The position numbers were made by a program, and so were the translations under genes. Positions 1 to 31,315 of a DNA stretch of 64,000 nt are shown here, in pieces. Numbering within the stretch: the first letter of the stretch is position 1; the number at the start of each line of letters is the position of its first letter. This DNA is from Hanleya hanleyi. Taxonomy: Eukaryota > Mollusca > Polyplacophora > Lepidopleurida > Hanleyidae. The notes under the pieces were generated by a model. That model was not told the DNA's origin, made no database searches, and saw only the letters and a list, made by a program, of their open reading frames with translations. The stretch covers positions 1 through 64,000 of the forward strand of contig JAVTVY010020370.1 in assembly GCA_036873755.1 (NCBI GenBank). Direction: 5' to 3'.

Positions 1-322
1 TGTGTCAGGAGCAACTATTTAGCTGTGAAGACAATGAATGGCTCATAGCTCTTTGTTTATGAGGAGACCATTGTTCTACCTAGATGCGTTAGTTATTGAA
101 GACGATGAAAACGCATGATTGGACTATCCTCACTCTAAATGAGCTACTATTGAACCGTGCGGGGGGTAGACTATAGTAATACAATGAATAGTAATTCAAG
201 CATATTTTAAGTCCAGACAGAATGAGTAGTAGAGAAAGCGGAAACACTGTGACGTTTGTGGAGAGATATTTAGTTATGGGATGGGACCTGTCCGATAAAC
301 AATATAAATTCTAGTATATGTA
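1..322. other. No recognisable feature (left edge)
   Basis: I see no coding exon, tRNA or named repeat here. If Rab A keeps the exon plan of Rab B, this stretch and the satellite beside it lie inside the last intron of Rab A. Confidence 0.4.
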
Positions 323-917
323 GAGCATGACTCACCACTCCTTGTTTATTATCTATTGTTCAACATAGACGCGTCTGTACTTGTCGAGAACTAAAGATAA
401 AGGAGCAGGCAATAACAATAGAACAGGGGATTTCCCAATGATGGCATGATCTAAAAATAGAACTGAGGTGGTGACTAAATATCGAGGAGCATTATATAAT
501 AAGTAAGAAGACAAAGATTATTACTTATTAAGTAACAAAAAATATTAGAGCATGACTCACCACTCCTTGTTCATTATCTATTGTGCTGCCTAGACGCGTC
601 TGTACTTGTCGAGAACTAAAGATAAAGGAGCAGGCAATAACAATAGAACAGGGGATTTCCCAATGATGTCATGATCTAAAAATAGAACTGAGGTGGTCAC
701 TAAATATCGAGGAGCATTATATAATAAGTAAGAAGACAAAGATTATTACTTATTAAGTAACAAAAAATATTAGAGCATGACTCACCACTCCTTGTTCATT
801 ATCTATTGTGCTGCCTAGACGCGTCTGTACTTGTCGAGAACTAAAGACAACGGAGCAGGCAGTAACAATAGAACAGGGGTTTTCCCAATGATGTCATGAT
901 CTAAAAATAGAACTGAG
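323..917. repeat. 225-bp tandem satellite, about 2.6 copies
   Basis: The string GAGCATGACTCACCACTCC recurs at about 323, 548 and 773, giving a 225-bp period with near-identical units. Each unit holds GACGCGTCTGTACTTGTCGA and a segment beginning GGGATTTCCCAATGATG. The third copy diverges at about 917. A detached fragment with the same GGGATTTCCCAATGATG segment sits at about 1131-1173, so the array was once longer or has been broken by the GC-rich block between them. Confidence 0.9.
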
Positions 918-1012
918 GTGTTGCTCTATAAACAGAACTTACATATGAACACAAGGGGTATTAAATAACAAAACAATGAGCAGAGGTAACAGAGGATACT
1001 ACATATTATGTA

Positions 1013-1115
1013 CCACCGGGCCGGCACGCAGCGCGCGCGTGTTATCCGGACGCGCGCGCGGATTATCCGCGATTCTGTGCGCGGGTCAAAGGTCACATCC
1101 AGGTCAAAAGGTCAC
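1013..1115. other. GC-rich palindromic block with AGGTCA half-sites
   Basis: In an AT-rich surrounding this 100-bp block has alternating GCGCGCGCG runs facing each other around TTATCCG, followed by GGTCAAAGGTCA and AGGTCAAAAGGTCA, which resemble nuclear-receptor direct-repeat half-sites. It splits the tail of the 225-bp satellite. It could be a fragment of a dispersed repeat; regulatory function is not shown. Confidence 0.45.
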
Positions 1116-1517
1116 CCTTCCGATCCTAAGGGATTTCCCAATGATGTCATGATCTAAAAATAGAACTGAGGTGATACCACATATGAAGTACCAAAATGGG
1201 GATTATCACTTATAAGTAACAAAACATATTATGTAAAAAAATAGGGATTATTACATCTTAAGTAACAAAAAAGCGGGGAGCGGGATTATTACATATAGCG
1301 TTGTCCTTCAACCCCCCAAACACCCACTACTCTCATGTACTGTATATGTCTATGAGGCGATAATCAGATCGTGCCACGATTTATTGTGTGATAAAACAGA
1401 CGAATCGTATATAATCGCCAAATGAAAATATTACGCCGTATAAACCTTCTATTTACTAGGGTGTTTTTCAGTCGCCAAACTTATGATAGCAAAGGTACTT
1501 CAATTTGTGTTACTTAC

Positions 1518-4971
<3,454 letters not shown>

Positions 4972-5494
4972 CTTATTTCAAACGTACAGACGGGTTGATC
5001 ACGATGAAACCAATAACAGTCCTCTGCACTTAGCTATACTATCATTTGACCTACAACGTCCGATTGATAGTTTCCATTCACGCTGTCAGTTCACGTCCTG
5101 TATAGGGCTGTGGGTATTTTGAAGCTTAGGCCCAAAATCAATCTGCTGATGTGAACGGTATATTAAGACAGGTATTTTAACCACGTTCTATCCACATAAC
5201 CTCATAGAATTGATTAACTAGATTAAGCCAATAACTCGAACTGTACTAGAATCAGATCAGTGATCGACTGTGTATGGAGGAATGGCATGTTTGAAGTGTT
5301 TGTGCTGTTGCTTGGTCGGCCCATAAATCGAATTAAGGGACCTAACTCTGGCTACACTCACCGCCTCAACCCCAGGTGATAATGGCGAAGTGTACGCAAA
5401 TGGGCATATCATAAACCAATGACACCGCAAATAATCATAAAATTCGTTGCAAAAAAAAGTTTCGCATTCAGAATCTAAATATAAAACAATATAT
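4972..5494 (-). promoter_or_regulatory. Rab A 5' flank, conserved with the Rab B 5' flank
   Basis: From the start codon outward this stretch stays colinear with 30072-30500 upstream of Rab B, including GGATTCCATC at the ATG and a block around TGCTTGGTCGGCCCATAA and CTAACTCTGGCTACAC. It should hold the 5' UTR and promoter. No TATA box stands out. Part of the block (AGGGACATAACTCTGGCTAC in the B copy) may be a dispersed molluscan repeat rather than a promoter element. Confidence 0.45.
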
Positions 5495-5570
5495 AAACAT
5501 AAGCATTTTCCTTGGTTGCAAGAATCAAGTACAATGATGCCGGCGACATGTCATAATGTTCCTACCGTAC
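5495..5570 (-). mobile_element. Penelope-like tail fragment upstream of Rab A
   Basis: The plus strand reads CAATGATGCCGGCGACATG followed by TCATAATGTTCC, a worn match to the reverse complement of the retroelement tail (CAATGATGCCGGCAAGACATC). The same fragment sits at the same relative position upstream of Rab B (about 30600-30690) and of the third flank copy (about 47325-47390), so it was probably part of the duplicated unit. Confidence 0.6.
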
Positions 5571-5624
5571 TTTTGTAACCCTTAAAATCAATGAACGGCG
5601 TTTTTGTCAATTACAATTTTGAAA

Positions 5625-7131
5625 CATGGCAGTGTGACTAACGTCACAGGACCTACGAAGTACAGTAGGCATTAGGACTCGAACGCGAACTGAACTCTTG
5701 AAAATCCCCACCCCCAGTTGAAATCCTGCCTATATTAAGATGGGCACCGCCCAAGTCAGAATCGCCAGTGATTTTCATCAAAAATCACCAGAAATTTTCA
5801 TCAAAAGTAGGTCAGCTCATAACTTGTTGGTAACAGTCTCCTAATGCGCCTTCATTCCAAAATAAATAACGATCGCCGATTTAATTTTACAATTTTTTAA
5901 TTAAAGGAAACAGATTGAATAATATAGGTTCAGTAGATTTCAAGCTTTACGTGTGAAAATACATTTACATCTCTTTAATGGTTTTCAGTGCCCTTGTACA
6001 GGATCAAAACAACTTTTTGAATCACATTATTTTCCCAACAATACAACAAATTTTATATATAGTACTATAGTAGAAAGGTAGCATTTATGTAGTTTACGGT
6101 AATTCAACTCAAGACCAACACCTTCTATGCACAAGATAATAATGATTCTATGTCATTCTCCTGGGCATAACCGGTACAAAGACGAATAAATAGCGTCTCT
6201 ACATCACGTTGTTATCTAGATATATGAGACAACACATTTTGGGCATCGGCAATCTGATGAATGTACTATTCCGGTTTTCTTGTTTCACATTATATTCTAT
6301 GGCGGTTGATCGGTGAATTTCTTCATTGATAAACGTTAAACCACCTCAGCTTCGTTGTGTGAATCGGAATTGCTGTGACACACCAACACACTCCGTGGCA
6401 GTGATTCTGTATCCCCTAATGAAGGAATCAAAATGGATCAAGATTTGAAATGACAAGAGAAATTTAGACATATTTTGTTTACACATGTAATTTTTTGTTC
6501 AAATTATATCCAAGTTCAAATTATCCAAAAGTATATATAGTCAATATTCAAGAGGTACAAAAAAACCCAAAGTATGTCCTCATATTTTCACATCCATGCC
6601 AAGAAATACTGCATTGAAAAGGGTCCATTTAGCCTACCCTGTTTTATCGCTCTAATCAGCAAATGGCGGGGTCATATTTCTGCTGTCAAAATTGTATTTC
6701 CCTCCAAAGTCTTAACCCTTGAATCCAAGTCACACACTCTCTGTTTAATAGGGCCATGTGGCATACAGTGGAAAGGGGATCAATGACAGGGTATTTTTAG
6801 CAGCAGTGGGTAATTTGACCTGAATGTGGTCAATGATGAAGTGTTTGGATGTGAAATAGGATACACGTTAAAGGCTACAGTTTACATAAACAATGTATAT
6901 CTATAACAATATACTGAAGTGTTAATTATAAATCTAATTTTAATCAGAATTATTTCAGATCAGAACTTGCTGGTAACAATGCCCTAATGCACGTTTATAC
7001 CAAAAATCAAGGTTCTAATGTCAACGGTTCTCCTTATTTTGCCGACGAAAGGATTTGGATGGACTGACTGACTGACTGACTGACTGACTCATTACCGGAC
7101 AATTTGCGATCTGTAGCCTACTTCGTAGGAA
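5625..7131 (+). mobile_element. CCTACGAAGTA-family element, copy 1
   Basis: It begins CATGGCAGTGTGACTAACGTCACAGGACCTACGAAGTA and ends TGTAGCCTACTTCGTAGGAA; these 60-base groups are shared with three other copies here. The two ends form a short inverted repeat (CCTACGAAGTA against TACTTCGTAGG). Near the 3' end is a run of six GACT units followed by CATTACCGG. No protein-coding frame is convincing. It is likely a non-autonomous DNA element or other short-TIR mobile repeat. A clear target-site duplication is not visible, so the class is uncertain. Confidence 0.75.
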
Positions 7132-7239
7132 AATATTTATCTATCCGTTTATGTATGGCAACATTTTCAAAGGACCTCAATTCTGTGATAAGTATACACT
7201 GACGGCAAAATACGATTGTAAAGTACAAAATCTCTTACG

Positions 7240-7290
7240 CTACGTTTCGTAACTTCTGTCTAATTCCGCTCAACTCGGGGCTAGGCAGAG
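7240..7290 (+). mobile_element. Short Penelope-like tail fragment
   Basis: ACGCTACGTTTCGTAACTT and TCTAATTCCGCTCAACTCGGGGCTAGG match the stretch that follows the RT stop codon in the copy at 32377-33396. Only about 50 bp are preserved. Confidence 0.55.
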
Positions 7291-7594
7291 GCGGCGAAAA
7301 AAAAAAGAAAAAAAAGCACGACACAAAACAAAGCTTCAAGAACCTTTCGATTGAAATGATATATATTAACTATTTAAATTATTTATATCTCCGAGCATCA
7401 TCATTGCTTGACGGCGAAAAGTTTGCGAGAAACAACAAAAAAAGCAAAACAAATCATCTTCTGATTATGAATTCGGTAACGCCACAATGAACAGTTTCAG
7501 ACCAGTGACTAACTCACCATATTCATAATGTCGCTACCAGATGAGTGGTTATTACTTAGAAGAGGCTAATTCTTTTTGTGAATAGTTATGTACA

Positions 7595-8320
7595 CATGAG
7601 CAGTGTGACTAACGTCACAGGACCTACGAAGTAGAGTAGGCATTAGGACTCGATCGCATTTTCATTGAGATATGATGTGACCCTCCCCTACGGTACGTTT
7701 CATCATAATATGGTACATGTACAACCTTCCATAACAGCCATAGGTTCTCTTTATAACATGCCTTTTGTGAGATTGAGCAAGATTATATTCTGGGTATTTA
7801 TATATTTACATCGATGTGTTCGTGCCACAAAAAATGAAAGTATATTGGTGAATGTTCTGGTCATTTAGTGATCCGGCCCTGGTACATCAAGCAGTTGAAT
7901 AGACTCGGAGTTAAACACATTAATACTGGGTTTCACCAGCCTCCGTCTATAAATAGTTCGCTCAGCTGTATTGAGGTCGCTGTCCTCAGATCTTGCGGTT
8001 GAATCCAACAGCGAGAGAGCACCAGGCATGCCAGGGCTGTTCCCAAATTCCATGGTGTCATGTTTCCCTCGCTTAAATGATCGGACTTTTCTCCGTATGA
8101 TCTATAACAATATACTGAAGTGTTAATTATAAATCTAATTTTAATCAGAATTATTTCAGATCAGAACTAGCTGGTAACAATGCCCTAATGCTCGTTCATG
8201 CCAAAAATCAAGGTTATAATGTCAACGGTTCTCCTTATTTTGCCGACGAAAGGATTCGGATGGACTGACTGACTCACTCATTACCGGACAATTTGCGATC
8301 TGTAGCCTACTTCGTAGGAA
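7595..8320 (+). mobile_element. CCTACGAAGTA-family element, copy 2, internal part replaced
   Basis: The first 55 bp (CATGAGCAGTGTGACTAACG to GGACTCGA) and the last 222 bp (8099-8320, TCTATAACAATATACTGAAG to CTTCGTAGGAA) match copy 1, but the roughly 440 bp between them do not. The middle is unrelated sequence without a convincing gene. This is either an internal deletion plus insertion or a derivative carrying foreign DNA. Confidence 0.7.
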
Positions 8321-8935
8321 TAATGTTGTGATTGGATGGAGTGAGTAGCAGAAGATCAGGATTATTTGTATATTTGCTGCTATATGCGAAAAGCAGGTAT
8401 TTTAATCTCATTGTTAATAAGGAAAGATATACCAGACGTCGTTAATTTTTCCCACATGTTGCATATCGCTCCAATATCAATGTTGTTCCCTATATAATGG
8501 TGTCCGTTTGCTGTCTCACAATCACGGGATACATTGTAACAATCCTGCTTTCAGCGTCCTCCTGGATTAAAACGTAACAAACGCGGACATTTATACCGGG
8601 CGGCAATCATTACATACACACCGGTGTAAAAAGAAAGTATGTCCGGTAGGAGAAAAATGCCCCTGTCTGACCAGGCTAACACTTTTATTCCCGAGTTGAA
8701 AGTCATAAGGCCAGACATATTTTCCTCAAAAGAAACATATGAAACTGGACATTATCTTCTGGGACATTCTGGTGGTACGAGCTGGGTGAAAAATCAACAT
8801 AACATTGTTTTAAAGTGGAAAATCAAAATTTTGCCAGTAAATCCATACAAGAACTATGTACAGACTACTATAGAAAGTTAATAGATGCATGAGATATTAA
8901 ATGAACAGAAACCATTCTACGTGAATTTATATACA
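8321..8935. other. No supported feature
   Basis: An 80-codon open frame at 8639-8881 (+) has no recognisable domain, conserved motif or splice context and is not counted as a gene. Confidence 0.4.
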
Positions 8936-8939
8936 GAAC

Positions 8940-9760
8940 ACAAATTACAACGCATATAAGGGAAGTGGGAAGAGGGACCGACATACTGACAGGAGGCTCA
9001 GAGTATAGTCTTCTGGTTAACCTATTCTAAAGCACATACCAAGAATCTAACGATTCGTGATATGTGTTGTATCTCAGGTACGCTTTTATTGCACCTGTTC
9101 ATGTGGCAACATGGATGATATGACCACACGGCCCCTAGCATCGGCATAAGCGGTATTAGATACAAATCTAGAGAGCTATGATGGAAATGCTCTGACAACT
9201 CGTATACTGGTAATTGGTGAGCTGTTTCGCTGTGACAACTCGTACATTGGAGATTGGTGAGCTGTATCGTCGTCAGATGTAAATGACGGCATTTAACACA
9301 AAAGACTAGTCTGTAAGGCCTGATGTCGACCCAGCATCAACTTCCCACAATGCCAACATATATCAAAGACCAAAAGGTCTGTACAGGGGGCGGACCTCGG
9401 GGACGAAATGTCCACCAGCAGAATCTCGCCATATACAGGTAAAAATTACAACCCATATAAGGGAAGTGGGAAGAGGTACCGAGATACTAACAGAGCCACA
9501 TGACTTCACAGTATAGTCTTCTGGGTGAACTATTCTAAAGCACATACCAAGAATCTAACGATTCGTGATATGTGTTGTATCTCAGGTACGCTTTTATTGT
9601 ACCTGTTCATGTGGCAACTTGTATGACATGACCACACGGCCCCTAGCACCGGCATAAGCGGTATTAGATACAAATCTAGAGAGCTATGATGGAAATACTC
9701 TGACAACTCGTATATGGACACAAAGACACAGAGAGGAATGACATTGTCACTCGACAAATA
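8940..9760 (-). mobile_element. Penelope-like tail, two direct copies
   Basis: The minus-strand tail occurs twice in tandem, at about 8940-9240 and 9440-9725. Both contain ATTACAACNCATATAAGGGA, CATACCAAGAATCTAACG, CACGGCCCCTAGCA and GCGGTATTAGATACAAATCT. Between them (9290-9420) lies a segment with GGACGAAATGTCCACCAGC that recurs, diverged, at 53490. No RT is attached. This is a tail subfamily also seen at 50065-50340. Confidence 0.75.
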
Positions 9761-9829
9761 TATGTAGGTTTATTGTTTTGGTGGGAAATTTAAGCCGTAC
9801 GACATTGGGCATTACAGGTTAGTTTTTCC

Positions 9830-10040
9830 TGGTATCCTTGCATTTGCCAGGTTTACCCTATGTTGAGGCGTTTACTCCATCAGACGTCCTCAATGCTCAT
9901 CCATTAACATCAGATGAGTTATTTCTTTGAGCTGATCTGTCATCACAGCTACGGGGTAGCGTATCTAATTCCGCTTAAGCCCTTGCTAGGGGTCGTGTGG
10001 ATACCTCATGGTCTGCCATAAAAGCGCGGTTGACACTTTA
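9830..10040 (+). mobile_element. Penelope-like tail fragment, opposite orientation
   Basis: CATCCATTAACATCAGATGAGTT and GTATCTAATTCCGCTTAAG with CTAGGGGTCGTGTGGATACC match the plus-strand version of the same tail (compare 62500-62640, reversed). It forms an inverted arrangement with the copy ending at about 9760. Confidence 0.55.
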
Positions 10041-10795
10041 TAAGTCCTATATCATCTAAAATGAACATATGTCTCCTTCAATATCGGTAGAGACTGTAGA
10101 CAAGGAGACCCACTTCGCCTTATTTAATTCAACGATTTAGGAGATTCAACGATAATCATTCCTCTTGTACAGGACCAATGTGATCATGCATATCATTCAT
10201 AATTCATCAATTGAGAACGTGGACACAGTTGCTCATCAGAAAGCGCCTACCATTTAGGATAGACTTCAAAATATCGGCCTGGGCATGTAAATGTCTAGAT
10301 ACACAGTCTACTTATCGTTTTAGTGAACGTAAGTGCTTTAGAGACGCAGTTCCAGTACAAGGTAGCTCTGATCGCTTGAAAAAAAATTAATGCCCACCCG
10401 CAGATGTGAGAGCAATTACAGATTCATCCCATTGATATTTTGGACAATCCTATATTCCTTTCTGTCAATAAAAGCAACAGTGAGTGTGGACGTAAATGTA
10501 ACCAAAACGATCGCAGACTGCCTTGTTAAACAACAAGCATTATTGAAATGGGATATGAATCGATCATAAGACATGGAGATGATAAGAATTTTTCCATCAG
10601 GCAAACCATTCTCCCACTATTTTCCAGTGATACACTGCAGGAATTCCTAGAGTTAAAGGAGCTAAAGGAGCTGCTTCAGAAATATTTCCATCATGACACA
10701 GAGAAAAAAGAAATAACGGCAATGCAATAAACGAAAATGTCTTATTTCTATGTGTAAAAACTTTTATTCGAGAAAACGTTGCAGCTAATACAGCA
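10041..10795. other. No supported feature
   Basis: The stretch is AT-rich. A 60-codon open frame at 10548-10730 (+) contains a charged Leu/Glu/Lys run but no known domain, and an antisense frame overlaps it. I do not call a gene. Confidence 0.35.
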
Positions 10796-10805
10796 ATATA
10801 CTCAA

Positions 10806-10872
10806 TTACAAGCGTCTAGTCCGTCATTCATAATCCAGCCGTCGTCCATTAGAGAATATCCGCAATGGCATA
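10806..10872 (-). mobile_element. Penelope-like 3' end fragment
   Basis: ATTACAAGCGTCTAGTCCG and CAGCCGTCGTCCATTAGAG are the reverse complement of the family's 3' terminus. Only the last 65-70 bp are present, ending at the fixed ATTACAAGCG boundary. Confidence 0.8.
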
Positions 10873-10880
10873 CTTAAGTA

Positions 10881-11955
10881 ACATCGTTGTAAGATGAAAC
10901 ATGAACTGAGTAAGTATATGATGCCTCCAACGAAGTATTCTGCAAAATCTCAAATGCCGAATGACTAGCTTATATAACAGCATGAGTTTCGAACATAACA
11001 CTGGCAAGCTACATAACCAGTATCTCGTTACAAAACAAAACTACGTTGTACATTGTATATTGAGTAAAAAAATCACCTTTGCAAAAATGTTTTCTACCTT
11101 TTCAATTTGTTGTTTGAGGCTCTCGCGAGGAACACTCAAACGAATTGTGAACTCTCAACGGTTTTCGTGAATCAATATTTGTGAACACAACCTTTAGAAC
11201 CTTTATATTACATTGCCACTCTCGTTTAACATAAAATTCGGATAAATATAACGGTACAAAATTATACTATTTCGTGTAATAGAATATTTAATTTGATTTA
11301 AATTTCGATTATGACAATGAATTGATACCTGAGTTTAGTCTGTAACCCACCACTATTACGCAATCTGTATCAAACCAAGTTTCGAGAGAGAGCATCTTAT
11401 TCGTCGGTGACCGAAATTCACTTTCTTTTGAACCATTGTTTTACTGTTTCCTTGCTAATATTATGCGATAATATCACATAAATGCATTTGCATTTCTGAC
11501 GTTTTCAGCATAAATCTGTGAGACTATCACATTGTGTCACCATTTTGTGAATTTGTCTTTTGGTGGGTGCAACGGCAACCTGGGCACGAGGGAAGACCCG
11601 CGATATGTCCGCAGGCTAATTATTACGCCAGATCGTTGCCAAATCCACGCTGATTGGCTGTTTTGCTATACAGTAACCCAATTTGAAGATGTTTTGAAGT
11701 AGCGCAGAAAACCACCGCACGTTAATAGACACGTGGCTCTTGTATGCCAAGGTTAACAACCCGACATAAGCTGTGCGATCTTTAGATATGCACGGATCTA
11801 TTCTGTTGCCCAGGTTGGGTGTAACGACCGCATTTGTTAGTAGATACCGATTACTGATTATCATTTTTGGACGCCTTGAACATTGAAGCGGGAAATGAAG
11901 AACGGATTATGAATTACTTTTTACATTTCAAATACACACATGAAACGCCATGGTG
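10881..11955. other. No supported feature
   Basis: Unique-looking AT-rich sequence. Open frames up to 82 codons (11616-11864, minus) lack domains or splice signals. This is the 3' flank of Rab B. Confidence 0.35.
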
Positions 11956-11957
11956 CG

Positions 11958-12016
11958 ATTACCAGCGTCTGATCCGTCATTCATAATTCAGCTGTCGTCC
12001 ATTAAAGAATATCCCC
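11958..12016 (-). mobile_element. Penelope-like 3' end fragment near the Rab B 3' end
   Basis: ATTACCAGCGTCTGATCCG and CAGCTGTCGTCCATTAAAG are a diverged copy of the family's terminal tail, in minus orientation, about 190 bp beyond the Rab B stop codon. Confidence 0.7.
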
Positions 12017-12206
12017 GATTGGTCCAGTTTAATGACCATGTTTTAACCGTTGCATTAATCGATGTCCTTCTGCAAGGATCACACAGATCACTTTGTGAAG
12101 GTCTCTTTTGGCGATGATAGGTTTGACTGTACTTCTCGGTTGTTGATTACCGCTACCAACACATTCATATAATAATGGATACATGATGTTATATTAAATT
12201 GTTTGT

Positions 12207-30071
<17,865 letters not shown>

Positions 30072-30599
30072 CTGTATTGTTTTCAAATGCACAGCCGGTT
30101 TGACGGCGACACAACCAGTCACTGCTCTCTTGGTATAGCTAATACATCAGTATACTTCTTATTCAAACCGCCGTGAAGCCACTTCCTCTAACTCCTGTAT
30201 CGACTTGGCGTTGTTGTAGACTACTCCAGCGCTCGACAGTGTAAGATATGTATTTTAACCATACTATATACACATAATCTCATAGAATGGCTGAACTAGA
30301 TTAAACCAGTAGTCAGATTCGTGTCAAATGAACTCGGACTGTACTAGAATCAGACCGGCGACCCACTATAGTAGGGAAGAATAGCATGTTTGAGGTGTTT
30401 GTATTGTTGCTTGGTCACGTCGGCCCATAAGTGAAAGGGACATAACTCTGGCTACACACACAGCCTTAACACAGATAATCAGAGTATATTATAAACCAGT
30501 GACAAGCAAATAAACTTAGAATTCTCCGTGAACGAAGTTTCAAATTCATAACAGCTAAATTTTAGCTATCAATATTATCACCAAATTGTAAACAGGTAA
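30072..30599 (-). promoter_or_regulatory. Rab B 5' flank, conserved with the Rab A flank
   Basis: The stretch matches 4972-5494 in order, including GATTAAACCAGTAG, ACTGTACTAGAATCAGA, GTTGCTTGGTCACGTCGGCC and GGGACATAACTCTGGCTAC. It should hold the Rab B promoter and 5' UTR. A shorter related copy lies at 46990-47180 without a gene. Confidence 0.45.
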
Positions 30600-30948
30600 A
30601 ACGATAAATAAACACGGGCTTGTTGCTTGAAAACAAGAAACAGGTATTCAATGATGTCGGCGGGAAGTCATGATGTTCCACAGCTCTCTTGGTATAGCTT
30701 CATACTGATCAGCGATACGGATTTGATATTTTTGGAACATCATGATGTCTTACCGGCATCATTGAAAACTGTTGACCGCTTCTCTCTTGCAGGAAACAAG
30801 CCTATGTTTTGTATACTATGATTGTCTTTTTGAATTTGGTGCTAATACTGTTATATGGAATATGAAATAGGTGTTTGGATTATGGACGCGGATATTCTTT
30901 AATGGACGACGGCTGAATTATGAATGACGGACCAGACGCTTGTAATTG
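30600..30948. mobile_element. Penelope-like tails, reversed fragment then plus copy
   Basis: 30600-30690 carries the reversed fragment (TCAATGATGTCGGCGGGAAG, TCATGATGTTCC). From about 30705 the plus-strand tail starts (CTGATCAGCGATACGGATTT) and runs to GACCAGACGCTTGTAAT at 30948, the standard 3' terminus. The first part is shared with the Rab A upstream region; the second part is not. Confidence 0.75.
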
Positions 30949-30954
30949 TAATGT

Positions 30955-31297
30955 GTAGAATCCCATATAGCGATTTCAGACGCTCTATCTGCTTATGTGA
31001 GAAAGCTCTTTCAGTCTTATGGGCTGCTGTGGATAATAACAAACTTCATGAGTTTCAAAACACTGTAGGATATATTTATCTGAGAAGCCAGAAACGTTTC
31101 GATCATGATCAGGTGATGTAGAATCGGCCATACCCGATTAACTTACAAACATTTACTAAAAAAAGGAACCGGCCCCAAGGTTTATTCCATGCCACTAAGA
31201 TATCACAGCGACATATATTCTGATCGACTGCATAGAGTTTAACATTGTAAGAAATTCTTTTTTTCAAGCATCTACTTTAAAAGTTCTTTTGTTTACC
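30955..31297 (+). pseudogene. I-clade LINE C-terminal part, left half of an interrupted copy
   Basis: The plus frame encodes RIPYSDFRRSICL, AVDNNKLHEFQNTVGYIYL and RSQKRFDHDQVM, then with a shift NRPQGLFHATKI and NSFFQASTLKVLLF. The same order occurs at 62041-62424. In I-clade LINEs this region follows the RNase H domain. The match resumes at 36238 (VKEYF-like, then the 3' UTR), so a CR1-like LINE has been inserted between the halves. Confidence 0.7.
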
Positions 31298-31315
31298 TTG
31301 TGCCACATCGTCAGT

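Noticed and set aside
9300..9425. Possible hammerhead ribozyme core: CCTGATGTCGAC upstream of GGGGACGAAATGTCC (and CCTGTGAGTCC with GTGGACGAAACGTCC at 53400-53510)
   Set aside because: Penelope-like elements do carry hammerheads, but here the CUGANGA core is broken in both copies and the putative stem II loop would be about 90 nt. No stem I/III pairing was convincing.
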